From contig CP119314.1 in NCBI GenBank assembly GCA_029202385.1, positions 3,040,501 through 3,104,500 of the forward strand: a DNA stretch of 64,000 bases, written 5' to 3'. The translations under genes and the position numbers were made by a program. The notes below the pieces were generated by a model. That model saw nothing but the letters and a program-made list of their open reading frames with translations, was not told the origin of the DNA and did not search any database. Every line of letters starts with the position of its first letter. The stretch's first letter is position 1. This document shows, in pieces, positions 1-8,490 of this stretch. The stretch is from Candidatus Sphingomonas phytovorans. GTDB taxonomy: Bacteria; Pseudomonadota; Alphaproteobacteria; Sphingomonadales; Sphingomonadaceae.

Positions 1-345
1 GAATTCGGTGTCGATGCGGAGGGCAGGATCATCCTGGCGGACGAGATCCACACGCCGGACAGCAGCCGTTACTGGAAGCAGGCAAGCTATGCCGGGCGCT
101 TCGAGGCTGGCGAGCGGCCCGAAAGCTTCGACAAGGATTTCATCCGTTCCTGGGTGGCGGCGCGCTGCGATCCCTACAAGGACGCCATCCCCGCCATCCC
201 GCAGGACCTCGTGCTGAAGACCTCGGCAATCTATGTCGAAGCGTTCGAAACGATCACCGGAAAGACATTCGAGCCCGACCTAGCCGGCGCGACGGTGCTC
301 GACCGGATCGTCGAGCGGCTGGCCCCCTTTTTCGAGCCCGGCTGA
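1..345 (+). CDS. purC: SAICAR synthase, C-terminal part (5' end outside window)
   Basis: Reading from base 1 in frame 1 gives about 114 residues ending in a stop at 343-345. The visible part carries the [13 protein letters not shown] segment typical of phosphoribosylaminoimidazole-succinocarboxamide synthase. [11 protein letters not shown] segment follows, and then the family's C-terminal helix region. The enzyme joins aspartate to CAIR in de novo purine synthesis in the cytoplasm. The residue order suits the longer, roughly 300-residue PurC type seen in many alphaproteobacteria and yeast. The N-terminal ATP-binding half lies before the window, so the start and total length cannot be judged. 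It converges on the minus-strand membrane gene, with 24 bases between the stop codons. Confidence 0.85.
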   Translation, partial: EFGVDAEGRIILADEIHTPDSSRYWKQASYAGRFEAGERPESFDKDFIRSWVAARCDPYKDAIPAIPQDLVLKTSAIYVEAFETITGKTFEPDLAGATVLDRIVERLAPFFEPG

Positions 346-369
346 CCGGAAACGCCAGCGGACCAGCCG

Positions 370-1236
370 TCAGAAAGCAACGCCGGGCCGCAGGACGATC
401 TGGAAAAAGAGCAGCAGCGCGATCAGGGCGATGCCCGGACCCGCGAGGCTCGTTCTCCCGTCGTCGTCTATCCTGCGGCGTCGACGCGAGAAGGACGCGC
501 CGAGAACCAGCCAGCCAATGCCGATCAGGTTCACGATTGCCGGAACCAGCGCCACCTCGACTGGATTCCGCGGCATGCGATAGGGCGCGACGAGCAGGAC
601 GCAGGCGACTGCGGTGAGGAGCATCGCCACGCCGAACGCCCGGGTCCGAAACGCTTCAGGTCTCGCCAGGCCCGCAGGCGCGAGGGTCGCGAGGGTCGCG
701 AGGACAATCCCCGCTAGGCCCATCGCAAGAGTCACCGCCAGCAGGAGCACGCCCTTCCCCACCTCGCTCACCCCGAGAAAGGCGAGCGCGCGTCCCATGT
801 CGTTGCCGGGCAGCACCGTCCCGATCGCGAACTGGCTCAGCGACTGGAACAGCCCCTGGAACGCCATCCAGAACAGGAGAAGGCGCCAGGTGCCGGAAAG
901 GCGGGGGCGGACAAGCAGGATGACCAGCGAGGCAAGGCCGCTTGCCAGCGTGGCGAGCGCGCCAGTTCCCTGGAGCAATTCAGCGACCGGCGCATCGCCC
1001 GTCCAGGAATGGTCGTTGTGATACAGCACCGGCGCGAGACCCGGCGTCAGGGCCTTCGGGACGACCAGCCAGAGTTCCTGCCAGAAGAAGGTCAGGTTGA
1101 AGGCAAGCACGCACAGGAGGATCGAGCTCAGGCCCGGCCGGAGCGAGATTCCCGGCGCCGGACGCCCAAGACGCGCCATGCCGAGGACAAGCGGCGCGAG
1201 CCCGACCGCCGCCACGAGTATCAAGAGTGCCTGCAT
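370..1236 (-). CDS. Hypothetical integral membrane protein
   Basis: A 288-residue, very hydrophobic protein with about seven to eight predicted membrane segments. The first runs from residue 2 to about 22 and the last covers roughly residues 265-285. A short arginine-rich loop (SRRRRRIDDD, about residues 250-260) is probably cytoplasmic. I recognise no family motif. It follows rlpA on the same strand after 77 bases, so the two might be cotranscribed, but nothing else ties them functionally. The ATG at 1234-1236 starts directly at the first hydrophobic helix, which fits an uncleaved signal anchor. Reading-frame support comes from consistent GC-rich third positions and the hydrophobic pattern. 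Confidence 0.6.
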   Translation of the reverse strand: MQALLILVAAVGLAPLVLGMARLGRPAPGISLRPGLSSILLCVLAFNLTFFWQELWLVVPKALTPGLAPVLYHNDHSWTGDAPVAELLQGTGALATLASGLASLVILLVRPRLSGTWRLLLFWMAFQGLFQSLSQFAIGTVLPGNDMGRALAFLGVSEVGKGVLLLAVTLAMGLAGIVLATLATLAPAGLARPEAFRTRAFGVAMLLTAVACVLLVAPYRMPRNPVEVALVPAIVNLIGIGWLVLGASFSRRRRRIDDDGRTSLAGPGIALIALLLFFQIVLRPGVAF

Positions 1237-1313
1237 CTTTCCCCTCGGACCCCCGTCTGCCTGCCAACCCGGGCGATCGCAACCGTTGCCGATGATGCGG
1301 CGCGGTGCGTTCG

Positions 1314-1883
1314 TTACTGGCCCGCCGCGGTCATTTGTCCGCGCAGATTCTGCAGCACCTGTTCCGATACGGGCGGCAGGCCGCGCGCGGGCTTGCCGTG
1401 GCGGAGGCGTTCGCGATCCTTCTCCGCCGGCTCGACCCGGCGAACCCGCACGGGCGCGCGACCCTGCACTTTCATGCCGAGCAGTTCCGCCGCGCCGCGC
1501 GACAGATCGATGATGCGCGGGCCCGGCACGAACGGCCCGCGATCATTGACCCGCACGACGATCCGCCGTCCGGTATCGAGCGAGGTCACCTCGACATAGG
1601 TGGGCAATGGCAGGGTCGTGTGGGCAGCGGTCACCCAATCGGGGCGGAAGCGTTCGCCATTGGCGGTGCGATCCCCCGACTCATGTCCGTACCAGCTCGC
1701 ATAGCCGAGCATGTCATAGGAGGGATCGACAGCCGGCACATAGGTCGTCCCCCGCACCTGATAGGGTTGCCCGATCTTGACCGGCAGATCGGCGACGGGC
1801 CGGAAATTGCCGCCGGCACAGGCCGACAGCGCAAGAATGGCGGCCGCCATGGTCATGATCCGCGTCGCGCAACGTCTCCGCAT
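1314..1883 (-). CDS. rlpA: RlpA-like septal ring lipoprotein (double-psi beta-barrel)
   Basis: About 189 residues from an ATG at 1881-1883. That start leaves a short basic N-terminus, a hydrophobic stretch and a lipobox LSAC, so the mature protein should be a lipidated outer-membrane protein. An upstream in-frame start would put 39 arginine-rich residues ahead of the signal peptide and is less likely. The core has GYASWYGHESGDRTANGERF, ending in the typical TVNGE-like part, and VRVNDRGPFVPGRIIDLS-type residues. These are hallmarks of the RlpA double-psi beta-barrel, which in some bacteria is a lytic transglycosylase acting on glycan strands lacking stem peptides. No SPOR domain follows, so this is the short form. 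Confidence 0.85.
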   Translation of the reverse strand: MRRRCATRIMTMAAAILALSACAGGNFRPVADLPVKIGQPYQVRGTTYVPAVDPSYDMLGYASWYGHESGDRTANGERFRPDWVTAAHTTLPLPTYVEVTSLDTGRRIVVRVNDRGPFVPGPRIIDLSRGAAELLGMKVQGRAPVRVRRVEPAEKDRERLRHGKPARGLPPVSEQVLQNLRGQMTAAGQ

Positions 1884-2061
1884 GCGCCGGACCCTAGAAA
1901 AAAGCCGGGCGATCACAAAGCCCCGATGTGCGCCTGCCTGTTTTTCGCGCCGAAAGATCACGCGCGGCCGCAGGAGGCCGATCGAGGTGGCGCTGCACAA
2001 GGTTTCGTGTGTACCGGCGTCCAGCCGCTACGCGGCGAACCGGCGCAAATGGAAAACGACC

Positions 2062-2961
2062 ATGAACATGCTGAAGGCCAATGGCATCGATCTGGCCTAT
2101 GAGAGTTTCGGTGACGACGATGCCGAGGCGATCCTGCTGATCGCCGGGCTCGGGACTCAGATGATCCGCTGGACAATCCCGTTCTGCCTGGATCTGGCGG
2201 CGCGGGGCTATCGCGTGATCCGCTTCGACAATCGCGACGCGGGCTGTTCGACTCATTTCGCCGATCGGCCGATCCCGGATTTCGGCACGCTCGCCGCCAT
2301 GCTCATGGCCGGTCAGCGGCCCGACGTGCCCTATACCCTCCACGACATGGCCAGCGACGCCATCGGCCTGCTCGATGCGCTGTCGATCGACCGGGCCCAT
2401 CTCGTCGGCAGGTCGATGGGCGGCATGATCGCGCAGATCGTCGCAAGCGAGCATCCGGATCGGGTCCTGTCGCTTACCTCGATCATGTCCGGTTCGGGCA
2501 ACCCTTCCCTTCTGCCAGCCGCGCCGGATGTCATGGCGATGATGACGACACGCGCGCCGGACCCCTTCGCCGACGAGGCAGGATTCCTGGCCCACAGCCT
2601 GGCTTTTGCGCGGCGCATCGCCGGCAGCGGCTATCCGTTCGACGAGGACGCGCAACGGGCGCTGGTTCTCGATGAACTGCGGCGGGCCCATGATCCGGGC
2701 GGCTTCGGGCGACAGATCGCCGCGATCGCCGTCACCGGCGACCGCCGGACGCGGCTGGCCAGCATCACCGCGCCGACGCTGGTGGTGCACGGGGCAGACG
2801 ACCCGCTGATCCTTCCAGCCTGCGGCGAGGATACGGCATCGTCAATTCCGGGGGCCGAGTTCATGCTGGTCAGCGGCATGGGGCATGATCTGCCGCCTGC
2901 CCTGTACCGGACGGTCGCCGATGCGGTGGAACGGGTCGCCCGCCGTGGCACGCAGCGTTAG
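2062..2961 (+). CDS. Alpha/beta-fold hydrolase
   Basis: A 299-residue alpha/beta hydrolase. The oxyanion-side motif LLIAGLGTQ, the strand VIRFDNRDAGCST and the nucleophile elbow GRSMGG appear in the usual order. Late acid (HGADDPL) and histidine (GMGHDLPP) positions complete the catalytic triad. This pattern is common in esterases and in the tetracycline-daunorubicin methylesterase-like family (RdmC/DnrP). The substrate cannot be told from sequence. I chose the ATG at 2062 because the homologous region begins at MLKANGIDLAYE; the long open frame upstream has no family resemblance. It is divergent from rlpA, with about 180 bases between them. Confidence 0.8.
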   Translation: MNMLKANGIDLAYESFGDDDAEAILLIAGLGTQMIRWTIPFCLDLAARGYRVIRFDNRDAGCSTHFADRPIPDFGTLAAMLMAGQRPDVPYTLHDMASDAIGLLDALSIDRAHLVGRSMGGMIAQIVASEHPDRVLSLTSIMSGSGNPSLLPAAPDVMAMMTTRAPDPFADEAGFLAHSLAFARRIAGSGYPFDEDAQRALVLDELRRAHDPGGFGRQIAAIAVTGDRRTRLASITAPTLVVHGADDPLILPACGEDTASSIPGAEFMLVSGMGHDLPPALYRTVADAVERVARRGTQR

Positions 2962-3002
2962 GCCAGCAGATCGGGCGTCACCCGAAGAGAGATCGATCGC
3001 TT

Positions 3003-4073
3003 TCAACCCTGAGGGGGAAATAGCCTCTCGCCGGACTCGGGTGCGAGGATCGGGGCCATCAGCGCCGTGGTCCGCCATATGCCGATCGTCAGCATGATGC
3101 CGATCAGTCCGTCGACGGCGTAGTGCCAGCCGAGGTGGATCGACCCGATCCATATCAGCGCCGCGAAAACGGACATCGCCCAGCCAAGCCATCGGTGCGC
3201 ATTGAACCCGCCGATGGCGAACAACGTGGCCATCGCGACGTGCATCGACGGGGCGGCCGAGATGCCGCCGGCCGGGGCATAATCGCGGAGCCGGTAGGCA
3301 TCCAGGAGCATCGGCTGGAAATCGAGCGCGGCGATCGGCCAGCCGATCGCCTCGGCACGCTGGTCCTGCTTGCCAAGCAACAGATCAAGTGCCCCGAACC
3401 CGGGGTGAGGGCCAACCACATCGGTGTAGTAGCACGGGCCGGCCGATCCCAGCAGCCAGGCGGCGAGTCCGCCGACGATCACCCAGGCCAGCAGCCAGCT
3501 TGAGACGAGCCGGAGGCGATCGAGGGAGGTTCGCGCGCCGATCGCGGCGATCATCGGGAACGCGACCATCATCGGCATCCACAAGGAATAAAGCCGGTCG
3601 AGCACGATCGTGGCGTAAAGCGAGGGCATCAGCGCATGCGACAAGCGCCAGGGATCATTGCCCAGAAACAGAATGCGATCGATCGCGCCCAATAGCGGAT
3701 CGAGCGGGAAACCGCGCATCGGCAGCACCATCTGCTTGAAGATGCCGAAAACGGGTATCGTCAGTCCGACAAGCAGCGAAACGAGGAACAGCAGCCTCGC
3801 CCGATCGCCACCAAAGCGATTCTGTGGGGGAAGGTCGCGCTGGGTGAAACGCAGGCCGGCCCCGAGCAGGGTGCCGATGAACAGCGCCACAGCGACGAAC
3901 TTCAGCACGACAGGAATGACGTCGACGAAAGGAAGCCCGGTAACCCAGGTCAAGACCAGCCCGGTCGCGGCAACCATGGCCAGCATCGTCCCGACCGCCG
4001 CCGCGTCGGTCATCCCGCACCAGTGGATCGACGCGCGGAACATGCCACCTGATGTCGAACTGTTCGAAATCAT
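3003..4073 (-). CDS. PAP2-superfamily membrane phosphotransferase (AUR1/IPC synthase-like)
   Basis: A 356-residue protein with six or more membrane segments. Near the C-terminus it has SAAPSMHVA and then HLGWHYAVDG. These correspond to the phosphatase C2 (PSxH) and C3 (HxxxHYxxD) motifs of PAP2 enzymes in the arrangement seen in AUR1-like inositol-phosphorylceramide synthases. Such enzymes move a phosphate-linked head group between lipids at the membrane. In a sphingolipid-making bacterium a ceramide substrate is plausible, but this is inference. A run of Gs (AAAGGGGGG on the coding strand) about 10 bases before the ATG at 4071-4073 supports that start over the one 12 codons upstream. Confidence 0.7.
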   Translation of the reverse strand: MISNSSTSGGMFRASIHWCGMTDAAAVGTMLAMVAATGLVLTWVTGLPFVDVIPVVLKFVAVALFIGTLLGAGLRFTQRDLPPQNRFGGDRARLLFLVSLLVGLTIPVFGIFKQMVLPMRGFPLDPLLGAIDRILFLGNDPWRLSHALMPSLYATIVLDRLYSLWMPMMVAFPMIAAIGARTSLDRLRLVSSWLLAWVIVGGLAAWLLGSAGPCYYTDVVGPHPGFGALDLLLGKQDQRAEAIGWPIAALDFQPMLLDAYRLRDYAPAGGISAAPSMHVAMATLFAIGGFNAHRWLGWAMSVFAALIWIGSIHLGWHYAVDGLIGIMLTIGIWRTTALMAPILAPESGERLFPPQG

Positions 4074-4370
4074 TGACTGTAGCCCCCCTTTCCGCCTGCT
4101 ATTTCCCAAAAATGAAAGAAGAGTGTAGCGCCTCCTCGAGAAAGAATATTAGATCCGGATCGGTGATATTCGCAGCATTACTCAATGCGCCGCGCTCTAC
4201 ACTTGGACCGGATCGCATAATCCCGAATACGCACGCCAGGCGATGGCCGCGGATCACCACATGGCCGCCAGTCATTTCCGGCCAGTCCAGGAAAATGAGA
4301 AGGTTACGACCTTCGTTCGTGTCCGAAGCGGGGGTGACGGCGGCCGTGCGCGGCGGCTATGGCCCGCGCC
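4074..4370. other. Intergenic region between divergent genes
   Basis: Just under 300 bases between the PAP2-like gene and the SDR gene, which are transcribed away from each other. It is more AT-rich than its flanks in the first 150 bases, as expected for promoters on both strands. A 10-base palindrome GATCCGGATC lies near 4153. I see no convincing small gene, RNA or repeat family member in it. Confidence 0.5.
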
Positions 4371-5069
4371 ATGACCAACATCCTCCTCACCGGCAGCAGC
4401 CGCGGGATCGGGGCGGCCATTGCCGTCGCGCTTGCCCGCCCTGGCATCCATCTCATCGGCCAGGGCAGGGCGAGCGGCATTCCCGCCGACTTCGCCGATC
4501 CGGCAGCCCCACAGGCATTGTGGGATTCGGCGCTCGAGCTGTTCGAGGGGCGGGTCGACGTCCTGATCAACAATGCCGGCGTGTTCGAGGCGAACCCGGT
4601 CGACCGGCCGCATGACGAGTGGGTCGCCGACTGGGAGCGCACGATGCGCATCAACCTGACCGCGTCGGCCGAGCTCTGCCGGCTCGCCGTGCGTCACTGG
4701 CAGGAACGCGAGTCCGGCGGCCGGATCGTCAACATCGCCAGCCGCGCCGCCTATCGCGGCGATTCACCGGCGCACTGGCACTATGCCGCGTCGAAGGCCG
4801 GCATGGTCGCGATGACCAAGTCGATCGCGCGGGGCTATGCCGCCCAGGGTATCCTCGCCTTCGCGGTGTGTCCCGGTTTCACCATGACGGGCATGGCCGA
4901 GGAATATCTGGCGAGCCGCGGCGGCGACAAGCTGCTCGCCGACATCCCGCTCGGCCGGGTCGCGATGCCGGAGGAAGTGGCCGAGGCAGCGCGCTTCCTG
5001 GCGCTCGACGCGCCGCCATCGATGACTGGCGGCGTGATCGACGTGAACGGGGCGAGCTACGTCCGCTGA
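4371..5069 (+). CDS. Short-chain dehydrogenase/reductase
   Basis: A 232-residue classical SDR. The nucleotide-binding TGSSRGIG is at the N-terminus, NNAG follows at about residue 70, and the catalytic Ser and YxxxK appear as NIAS and YAASK. The C-terminal MTGGVIDVNGA segment is typical of the family. It should catalyse an NAD(P)(H)-dependent oxidation or reduction of a hydroxyl/keto group in the cytoplasm; the substrate is not evident. Two ATGs are possible, at 4359 and 4371. The later one begins MTNILLTG, right at the first beta strand, and is preferred. No neighbouring gene indicates a pathway. Confidence 0.85.
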   Translation: MTNILLTGSSRGIGAAIAVALARPGIHLIGQGRASGIPADFADPAAPQALWDSALELFEGRVDVLINNAGVFEANPVDRPHDEWVADWERTMRINLTASAELCRLAVRHWQERESGGRIVNIASRAAYRGDSPAHWHYAASKAGMVAMTKSIARGYAAQGILAFAVCPGFTMTGMAEEYLASRGGDKLLADIPLGRVAMPEEVAEAARFLALDAPPSMTGGVIDVNGASYVR

Positions 5070-5115
5070 CGATCGGTATTCGACGTTCGGCGCCCCGCGC
5101 TGAACGCCGAATACC

Positions 5116-5529
5116 CTATGCCGCCCGTGCCATCCGTCCACGGGCCTCAAGCACGGTCGCGAAATTCGCCTCGGCCCATTCGACCAGCCCGAGCAGTGGC
5201 GCGGCGAAGCTCCGGCCGAGCGGCGTCAGCGAATAGGTGACGCTCGGCGGCACCGTCGGCTGAACGTCGCGGTGGACGAAGCCGTCGGTCTCGAGCGTGC
5301 GCAGCGTCTGGGTGAGCATCCGCTTCGAGATGTCGGGCACGGCTCGGGCAAGCGCGCTGAATCGCTTCGGCCCGGCCGCCAGCGCCGAGAGAAGCAGCAT
5401 CGACCAGCGATCCCCGATCTGGTCGAGCAGGTTGCGCACCGGGCAGCGCGTGTCGTCGAACCCCATCGCGACCCAGCTCTCGAACTTGGCGCCAAGCGCC
5501 GCATGCGCCGCCGGTTGGGGGTCTTGCAT
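5116..5529 (-). CDS. HxlR-family transcriptional regulator
   Basis: A 137-residue winged-helix regulator. The features in order are a conserved cysteine in [15 protein letters not shown], the helix-turn-helix around [21 protein letters not shown], and the wing ending [12 protein letters not shown]. This is the HxlR/YodB/QorR type, which often senses thiol-reactive electrophiles or quinones through that cysteine. The cysteine at about residue 29 is present. It is divergent from an NmrA-type reductase, as in the E. coli qorR(ytfH)-qorB(ytfG) pair, so it probably represses that gene. The role is inferred from family and arrangement. Confidence 0.85.
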   Translation of the reverse strand: MQDPQPAAHAALGAKFESWVAMGFDDTRCPVRNLLDQIGDRWSMLLLSALAAGPKRFSALARAVPDISKRMLTQTLRTLETDGFVHRDVQPTVPPSVTYSLTPLGRSFAAPLLGLVEWAEANFATVLEARGRMARAA

Positions 5530-5585
5530 GGTATCCTCCAGGTAACCAGGGTACGGGAAAGTGCCGTCTTACGGACCTGACTTAT

Positions 5586-5602
5586 GGTCTCTATCTGAGA
5601 CC
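5586..5602. promoter_or_regulatory. Inverted repeat, candidate HxlR operator
   Basis: GGTCTC-TATCT-GAGACC is a perfect 6-base inverted repeat with a 5-base spacer. It lies in the 102-base region between the divergent HxlR regulator and the NmrA-type reductase, 30 bases before the reductase start. Position and symmetry fit a dimeric repressor site; no binding data can be inferred. Confidence 0.4.
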
Positions 5603-5631
5603 TGGTCAACAAACCGAGACTGGAACCGATC

Positions 5632-6501
5632 ATGAGCACCACCCCCCGTTTCTTCGTTACCGGCGCGAGCGGACAGCTCGGCCGACACGTCGTCGCAGCA
5701 CTTGCCGAGCGCGCCGGGCCCGCCGCGGTGGCGGCGATCGTCCGTGACCCCGCCCGTGCCGCCGGGCTCTTTCCCGAAGGCGTTGCCGTCCGCGAGGGTG
5801 ATTATGACCGGCCCGAAACGCTCGACGCCGCGTTGGCGGGCGCGGAACGCGTGTTGCTGATCTCGTCCAATGCGCTCGGCGCGCGAGTCGCCCAGCATGG
5901 CACGGTGATCGACGTAGCGCGGCGCGCTGGCGTCAAGCGCATCGCCTATACCAGCGTGCTCCACGCCGATGTCTCTGCGCTCGGCCTGGCCGAGGAACAT
6001 CGCAAGACGGAGGCACTGGTCGCGGCGAGCGGCCTGCCCTTCACCCTGTTGCGCAACGGCTGGTACACGGAGAATTACACCGCCTCGATCCCATCCGCCC
6101 TCCAGCACGGTGCCCTGATTGGCAGTGCGGGCAACGGGCGCATCTCGAGCGCGGCCCGCGCCGATTATGCCGTGGCGGCAGCGGCCGCGCTGATCGACGA
6201 TACCGGGCCCCGCGTCGTGCACGAACTGGCGGGCGATACGTCCTACACGCTGGCCGGCTTCGCCGCCGAACTCTCCCGCCAGGCAGGGCGTACGATTCCC
6301 TATGTCGACATGCCCGAGGTCGACTATCGCGCGGCGCTTCTCGGTGCCGGCCTGCCCGAGGGACTGGCCGCGCTGCTGGCGAATTCGGACTCAGCGGCGG
6401 CGCATGATGCGCTGTTCGACGAATCGCATGGGTTGGCACGGCTGATCGGCCGGCCGACCACGCCTCTCGCCGAGTCGATCGCCGAAGCGCTCAGGGCATA
6501 A
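5632..6501 (+). CDS. NmrA-family NAD(P)-binding protein, QorB-like quinone oxidoreductase
   Basis: A 289-residue protein with an N-terminal Rossmann motif TGASGQLGRHV and the NmrA/atypical-SDR layout. That layout includes VAAIVRDP after the second strand, VREGDYDRPETLDAAL, RIAYTSVLHAD, and LPFTLLRNGWYTENY. The last segment is highly characteristic of QorB/YtfG-type NAD(P)H:quinone oxidoreductases. It probably reduces quinones or related electrophiles in the cytoplasm. It is divergent from an HxlR regulator with a palindrome between them, matching the known qorB-qorR arrangement. A GC-rich hairpin follows the stop codon. Confidence 0.8.
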   Translation: MSTTPRFFVTGASGQLGRHVVAALAERAGPAAVAAIVRDPARAAGLFPEGVAVREGDYDRPETLDAALAGAERVLLISSNALGARVAQHGTVIDVARRAGVKRIAYTSVLHADVSALGLAEEHRKTEALVAASGLPFTLLRNGWYTENYTASIPSALQHGALIGSAGNGRISSAARADYAVAAAAALIDDTGPRVVHELAGDTSYTLAGFAAELSRQAGRTIPYVDMPEVDYRAALLGAGLPEGLAALLANSDSAAAHDALFDESHGLARLIGRPTTPLAESIAEALRA

Positions 6502-6509
6502 GCGCTTCA

Positions 6510-6535
6510 CGCCGCCGCTCTTCGGGGCGGCGGCG
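6510..6535 (+). terminator. GC-rich hairpin, possible terminator
   Basis: A 9-base stem (6510-6518 CGCCGCCGC with 6527-6535 GCGGCGGCG) and an 8-base loop containing TTCGG follow the reductase stop codon. The T tract after it is weak (CTTGT), so termination is only a possibility. Confidence 0.4.
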
Positions 6536-6588
6536 CTTGTCGAAACCCGGTTCTTCTGCTTGGCGCTCCGTACGAACGGAGAAACCTG

Positions 6589-7566
6589 ATGGCCGAGAGC
6601 TGGAAGCTCACCTTGCCCTGCACCCGCGACGAAGCGGAGGCGATCGATTTCGAGTCACCGGCGCTGGCGGCGCTCGATCCAGCGCCGGTGTTGCTGACCA
6701 GCGAGGAGGTGGAGGACGATCCCGACAGCTGGCGGCTCGACGCCTTTTTCGACGGCAAGCCCGATGCCGCGACCGTTGCGGTGGTGCGCGCGCTGGTGCC
6801 GAGCGGCGCGGCGAGCAAGGCGAAGCCCGAGCGCGTGGTCGAGCAGGACTGGGTCACGCTGAGCCAGGCCGGGATCGAGCCTGTCCATGCCGGACGATTC
6901 TATATCCATACCGAGGCCAATCGCGGCACGGTGCCGCCCGGCACCCGTGCGTTCCGGATCGAGGCGAGCCGCGCGTTCGGCACCGGGCAGCACCAGACGA
7001 CCAGCGGCTGCCTGATGACGCTCGACGGGTTGAAGCAGCGCGGCGCGATGTTCCGCAATGTCATCGATGTGGGCACGGGAACGGGGCTGCTCGCTTTCGC
7101 CGCGATGCACCTCTGGCCACGGGCCTATGCCACGGCGTCCGACATCGACCCGGCCTCGATCGAGGTGACGGCAGACAATGCCGATCTCAACGGCATCGCG
7201 CTGGGACACAGCAAAGGGCAACTCGCGCTTGCTGTCGCTTCCGGCCTTGACCATCCGCTCATCGCACGACGCGCACCCTATGACCTGATCGTCGCAAATA
7301 TCCTGGCGGGTCCGCTGATCGCCCTGGCCCCGGCGATCGGCGCCGCGCTCGAACCGGGCGGGACGCTGGTGCTGGCGGGGCTGCTCGACACCCAGGCCGC
7401 AGCGGTCGCCCGGGCCTATCGGCGCGAAGGTCTGTTCCTCGCCGGACGCACGCAGATCGGGGACTGGCCGACGCTGAGGCTGCGCAAACGGCAGCGCCTC
7501 GGGTGGAGAAGGCCGGTGCGGAACAGCGGCAAGGAAGCTGAGACCCCGGGTTTCGGAAGCTGGTAA
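6589..7566 (+). CDS. prmA: Ribosomal protein L11 methyltransferase
   Basis: A 325-residue PrmA homologue. The diagnostic AFGTGQHQTT segment is at about residues 129-138. The SAM-binding VGTGTGLLAFAA follows, with DIDPASIEV after it. The catalytic-region VANILAGPLIALAP is also present. The enzyme trimethylates ribosomal protein L11 in the cytoplasm. The N-terminal L11-recognition domain is short, as in other alphaproteobacteria. The last 25 or so residues (after RKRQRLGW) are not family-like and may be an extension up to the next chance stop. An AGGA-type site lies just before the ATG. It converges on phhA and shares a terminator with it. Confidence 0.92.
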   Translation: MAESWKLTLPCTRDEAEAIDFESPALAALDPAPVLLTSEEVEDDPDSWRLDAFFDGKPDAATVAVVRALVPSGAASKAKPERVVEQDWVTLSQAGIEPVHAGRFYIHTEANRGTVPPGTRAFRIEASRAFGTGQHQTTSGCLMTLDGLKQRGAMFRNVIDVGTGTGLLAFAAMHLWPRAYATASDIDPASIEVTADNADLNGIALGHSKGQLALAVASGLDHPLIARRAPYDLIVANILAGPLIALAPAIGAALEPGGTLVLAGLLDTQAAAVARAYRREGLFLAGRTQIGDWPTLRLRKRQRLGWRRPVRNSGKEAETPGFGSW

Positions 7567-7569
7567 TTT

Positions 7570-7594
7570 ATTCCTCCCCGGAGCGGGGAGGAAT
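7570..7594. terminator. Bidirectional terminator between prmA and phhA
   Basis: A perfect 10-base stem, ATTCCTCCCC (7570-7579) with GGGGAGGAAT (7585-7594), and a 5-base loop lies between the convergent stop codons of prmA and phhA. A/T-rich flanks on both sides allow termination from either strand. Confidence 0.75.
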
Positions 7595-8467
7595 TTAGCG
7601 GGCCGCCTTCCCCCGCGCGTAGTCCTGCGTGCCATGAGTCAGCACCACATCCCCGGGCAATATCTCCGCCACCGGCACATCCGGCTGCGCCATGATCTCG
7701 GCGTAGAGCGGCGCGAAATCGGTCTCCACCGTCAGCCGAAGCAGGTCGTCGAAGCTCTGGATCACGAAATAATTCTGCTGGAAATCGTCGATCCGATATT
7801 CAGTCCGCATCACCCGCTTCAGGTCGAAGGCGATCCGGTTGGGGCTTGGATCGTCAAGCGCGAAGCGGCTTTCGGCGAAGCTGGAGACGATGCCCGAACC
7901 ATAGATGCGCAGGCCCTCGGGCTGCGCGATCAGGCCGAATTCGACCGTGTACCAGTAGAGCCGGGCGAGATGCTTGAGCGCCCCGAGCTCGAGCGCGCGT
8001 TGCCCGCCGCGGCCATAGGCCTCAAGATAATCCGCGAACACCGGATCGGCGAGCATCGGCACATGGCCGAACACGTCGTGGAAGACGTCGGGCTCCTGCA
8101 GATAATCGAGCTGGTCGGGCCGGCGGATGAAATTGCCCGCGACGAAGCGCCGGTTGGCCATGTGATCGAAGAACACGTCGTCAGGCACCAGGCCGGGCAC
8201 CGCGACGACCTGCCAGCCAGTCAGGCCCATCAGCCGCTCGGACAGTTCCTCGAAATCGGGGATGCCGGGCTTGGAGAGCTTGAGCACGTCGAGACCGCGA
8301 AGATAGGCCTCCGACGCACGGCCGGGGAGCAGCTTTGCCTGGCGGTCGAACAGCGTGTCCCACACCGCATGTTCCCCGGGCGTATAGTGCGACCAGTCCT
8401 GCGGAATCGTCCAGTCGGGAGACGCGCCCTCGGGCGGGCAGTCGAGAACATGCGTTTCGTCCGTCAT
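7595..8467 (-). CDS. phhA: Phenylalanine 4-monooxygenase
   Basis: A 290-residue bacterial aromatic amino acid hydroxylase. The iron ligands are visible in EPDVFHDVFGHVP (two histidines, about residues 127-139) and YWYTVEFGL (glutamate). RIYGSGIVSSF and the YRIDDFQQNYFVI region are also typical. It uses tetrahydropterin and O2 to convert phenylalanine to tyrosine, the first step of phenylalanine catabolism. The length matches the monodomain bacterial enzymes (about 260-300). No ACT regulatory domain is present. It is divergent from a DUF2459 gene, with only 23 bases between starts. Confidence 0.93.
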   Translation of the reverse strand: MTDETHVLDCPPEGASPDWTIPQDWSHYTPGEHAVWDTLFDRQAKLLPGRASEAYLRGLDVLKLSKPGIPDFEELSERLMGLTGWQVVAVPGLVPDDVFFDHMANRRFVAGNFIRRPDQLDYLQEPDVFHDVFGHVPMLADPVFADYLEAYGRGGQRALELGALKHLARLYWYTVEFGLIAQPEGLRIYGSGIVSSFAESRFALDDPSPNRIAFDLKRVMRTEYRIDDFQQNYFVIQSFDDLLRLTVETDFAPLYAEIMAQPDVPVAEILPGDVVLTHGTQDYARGKAAR

Positions 8468-8490
8468 TGAAATACCATATCACACTCGCG

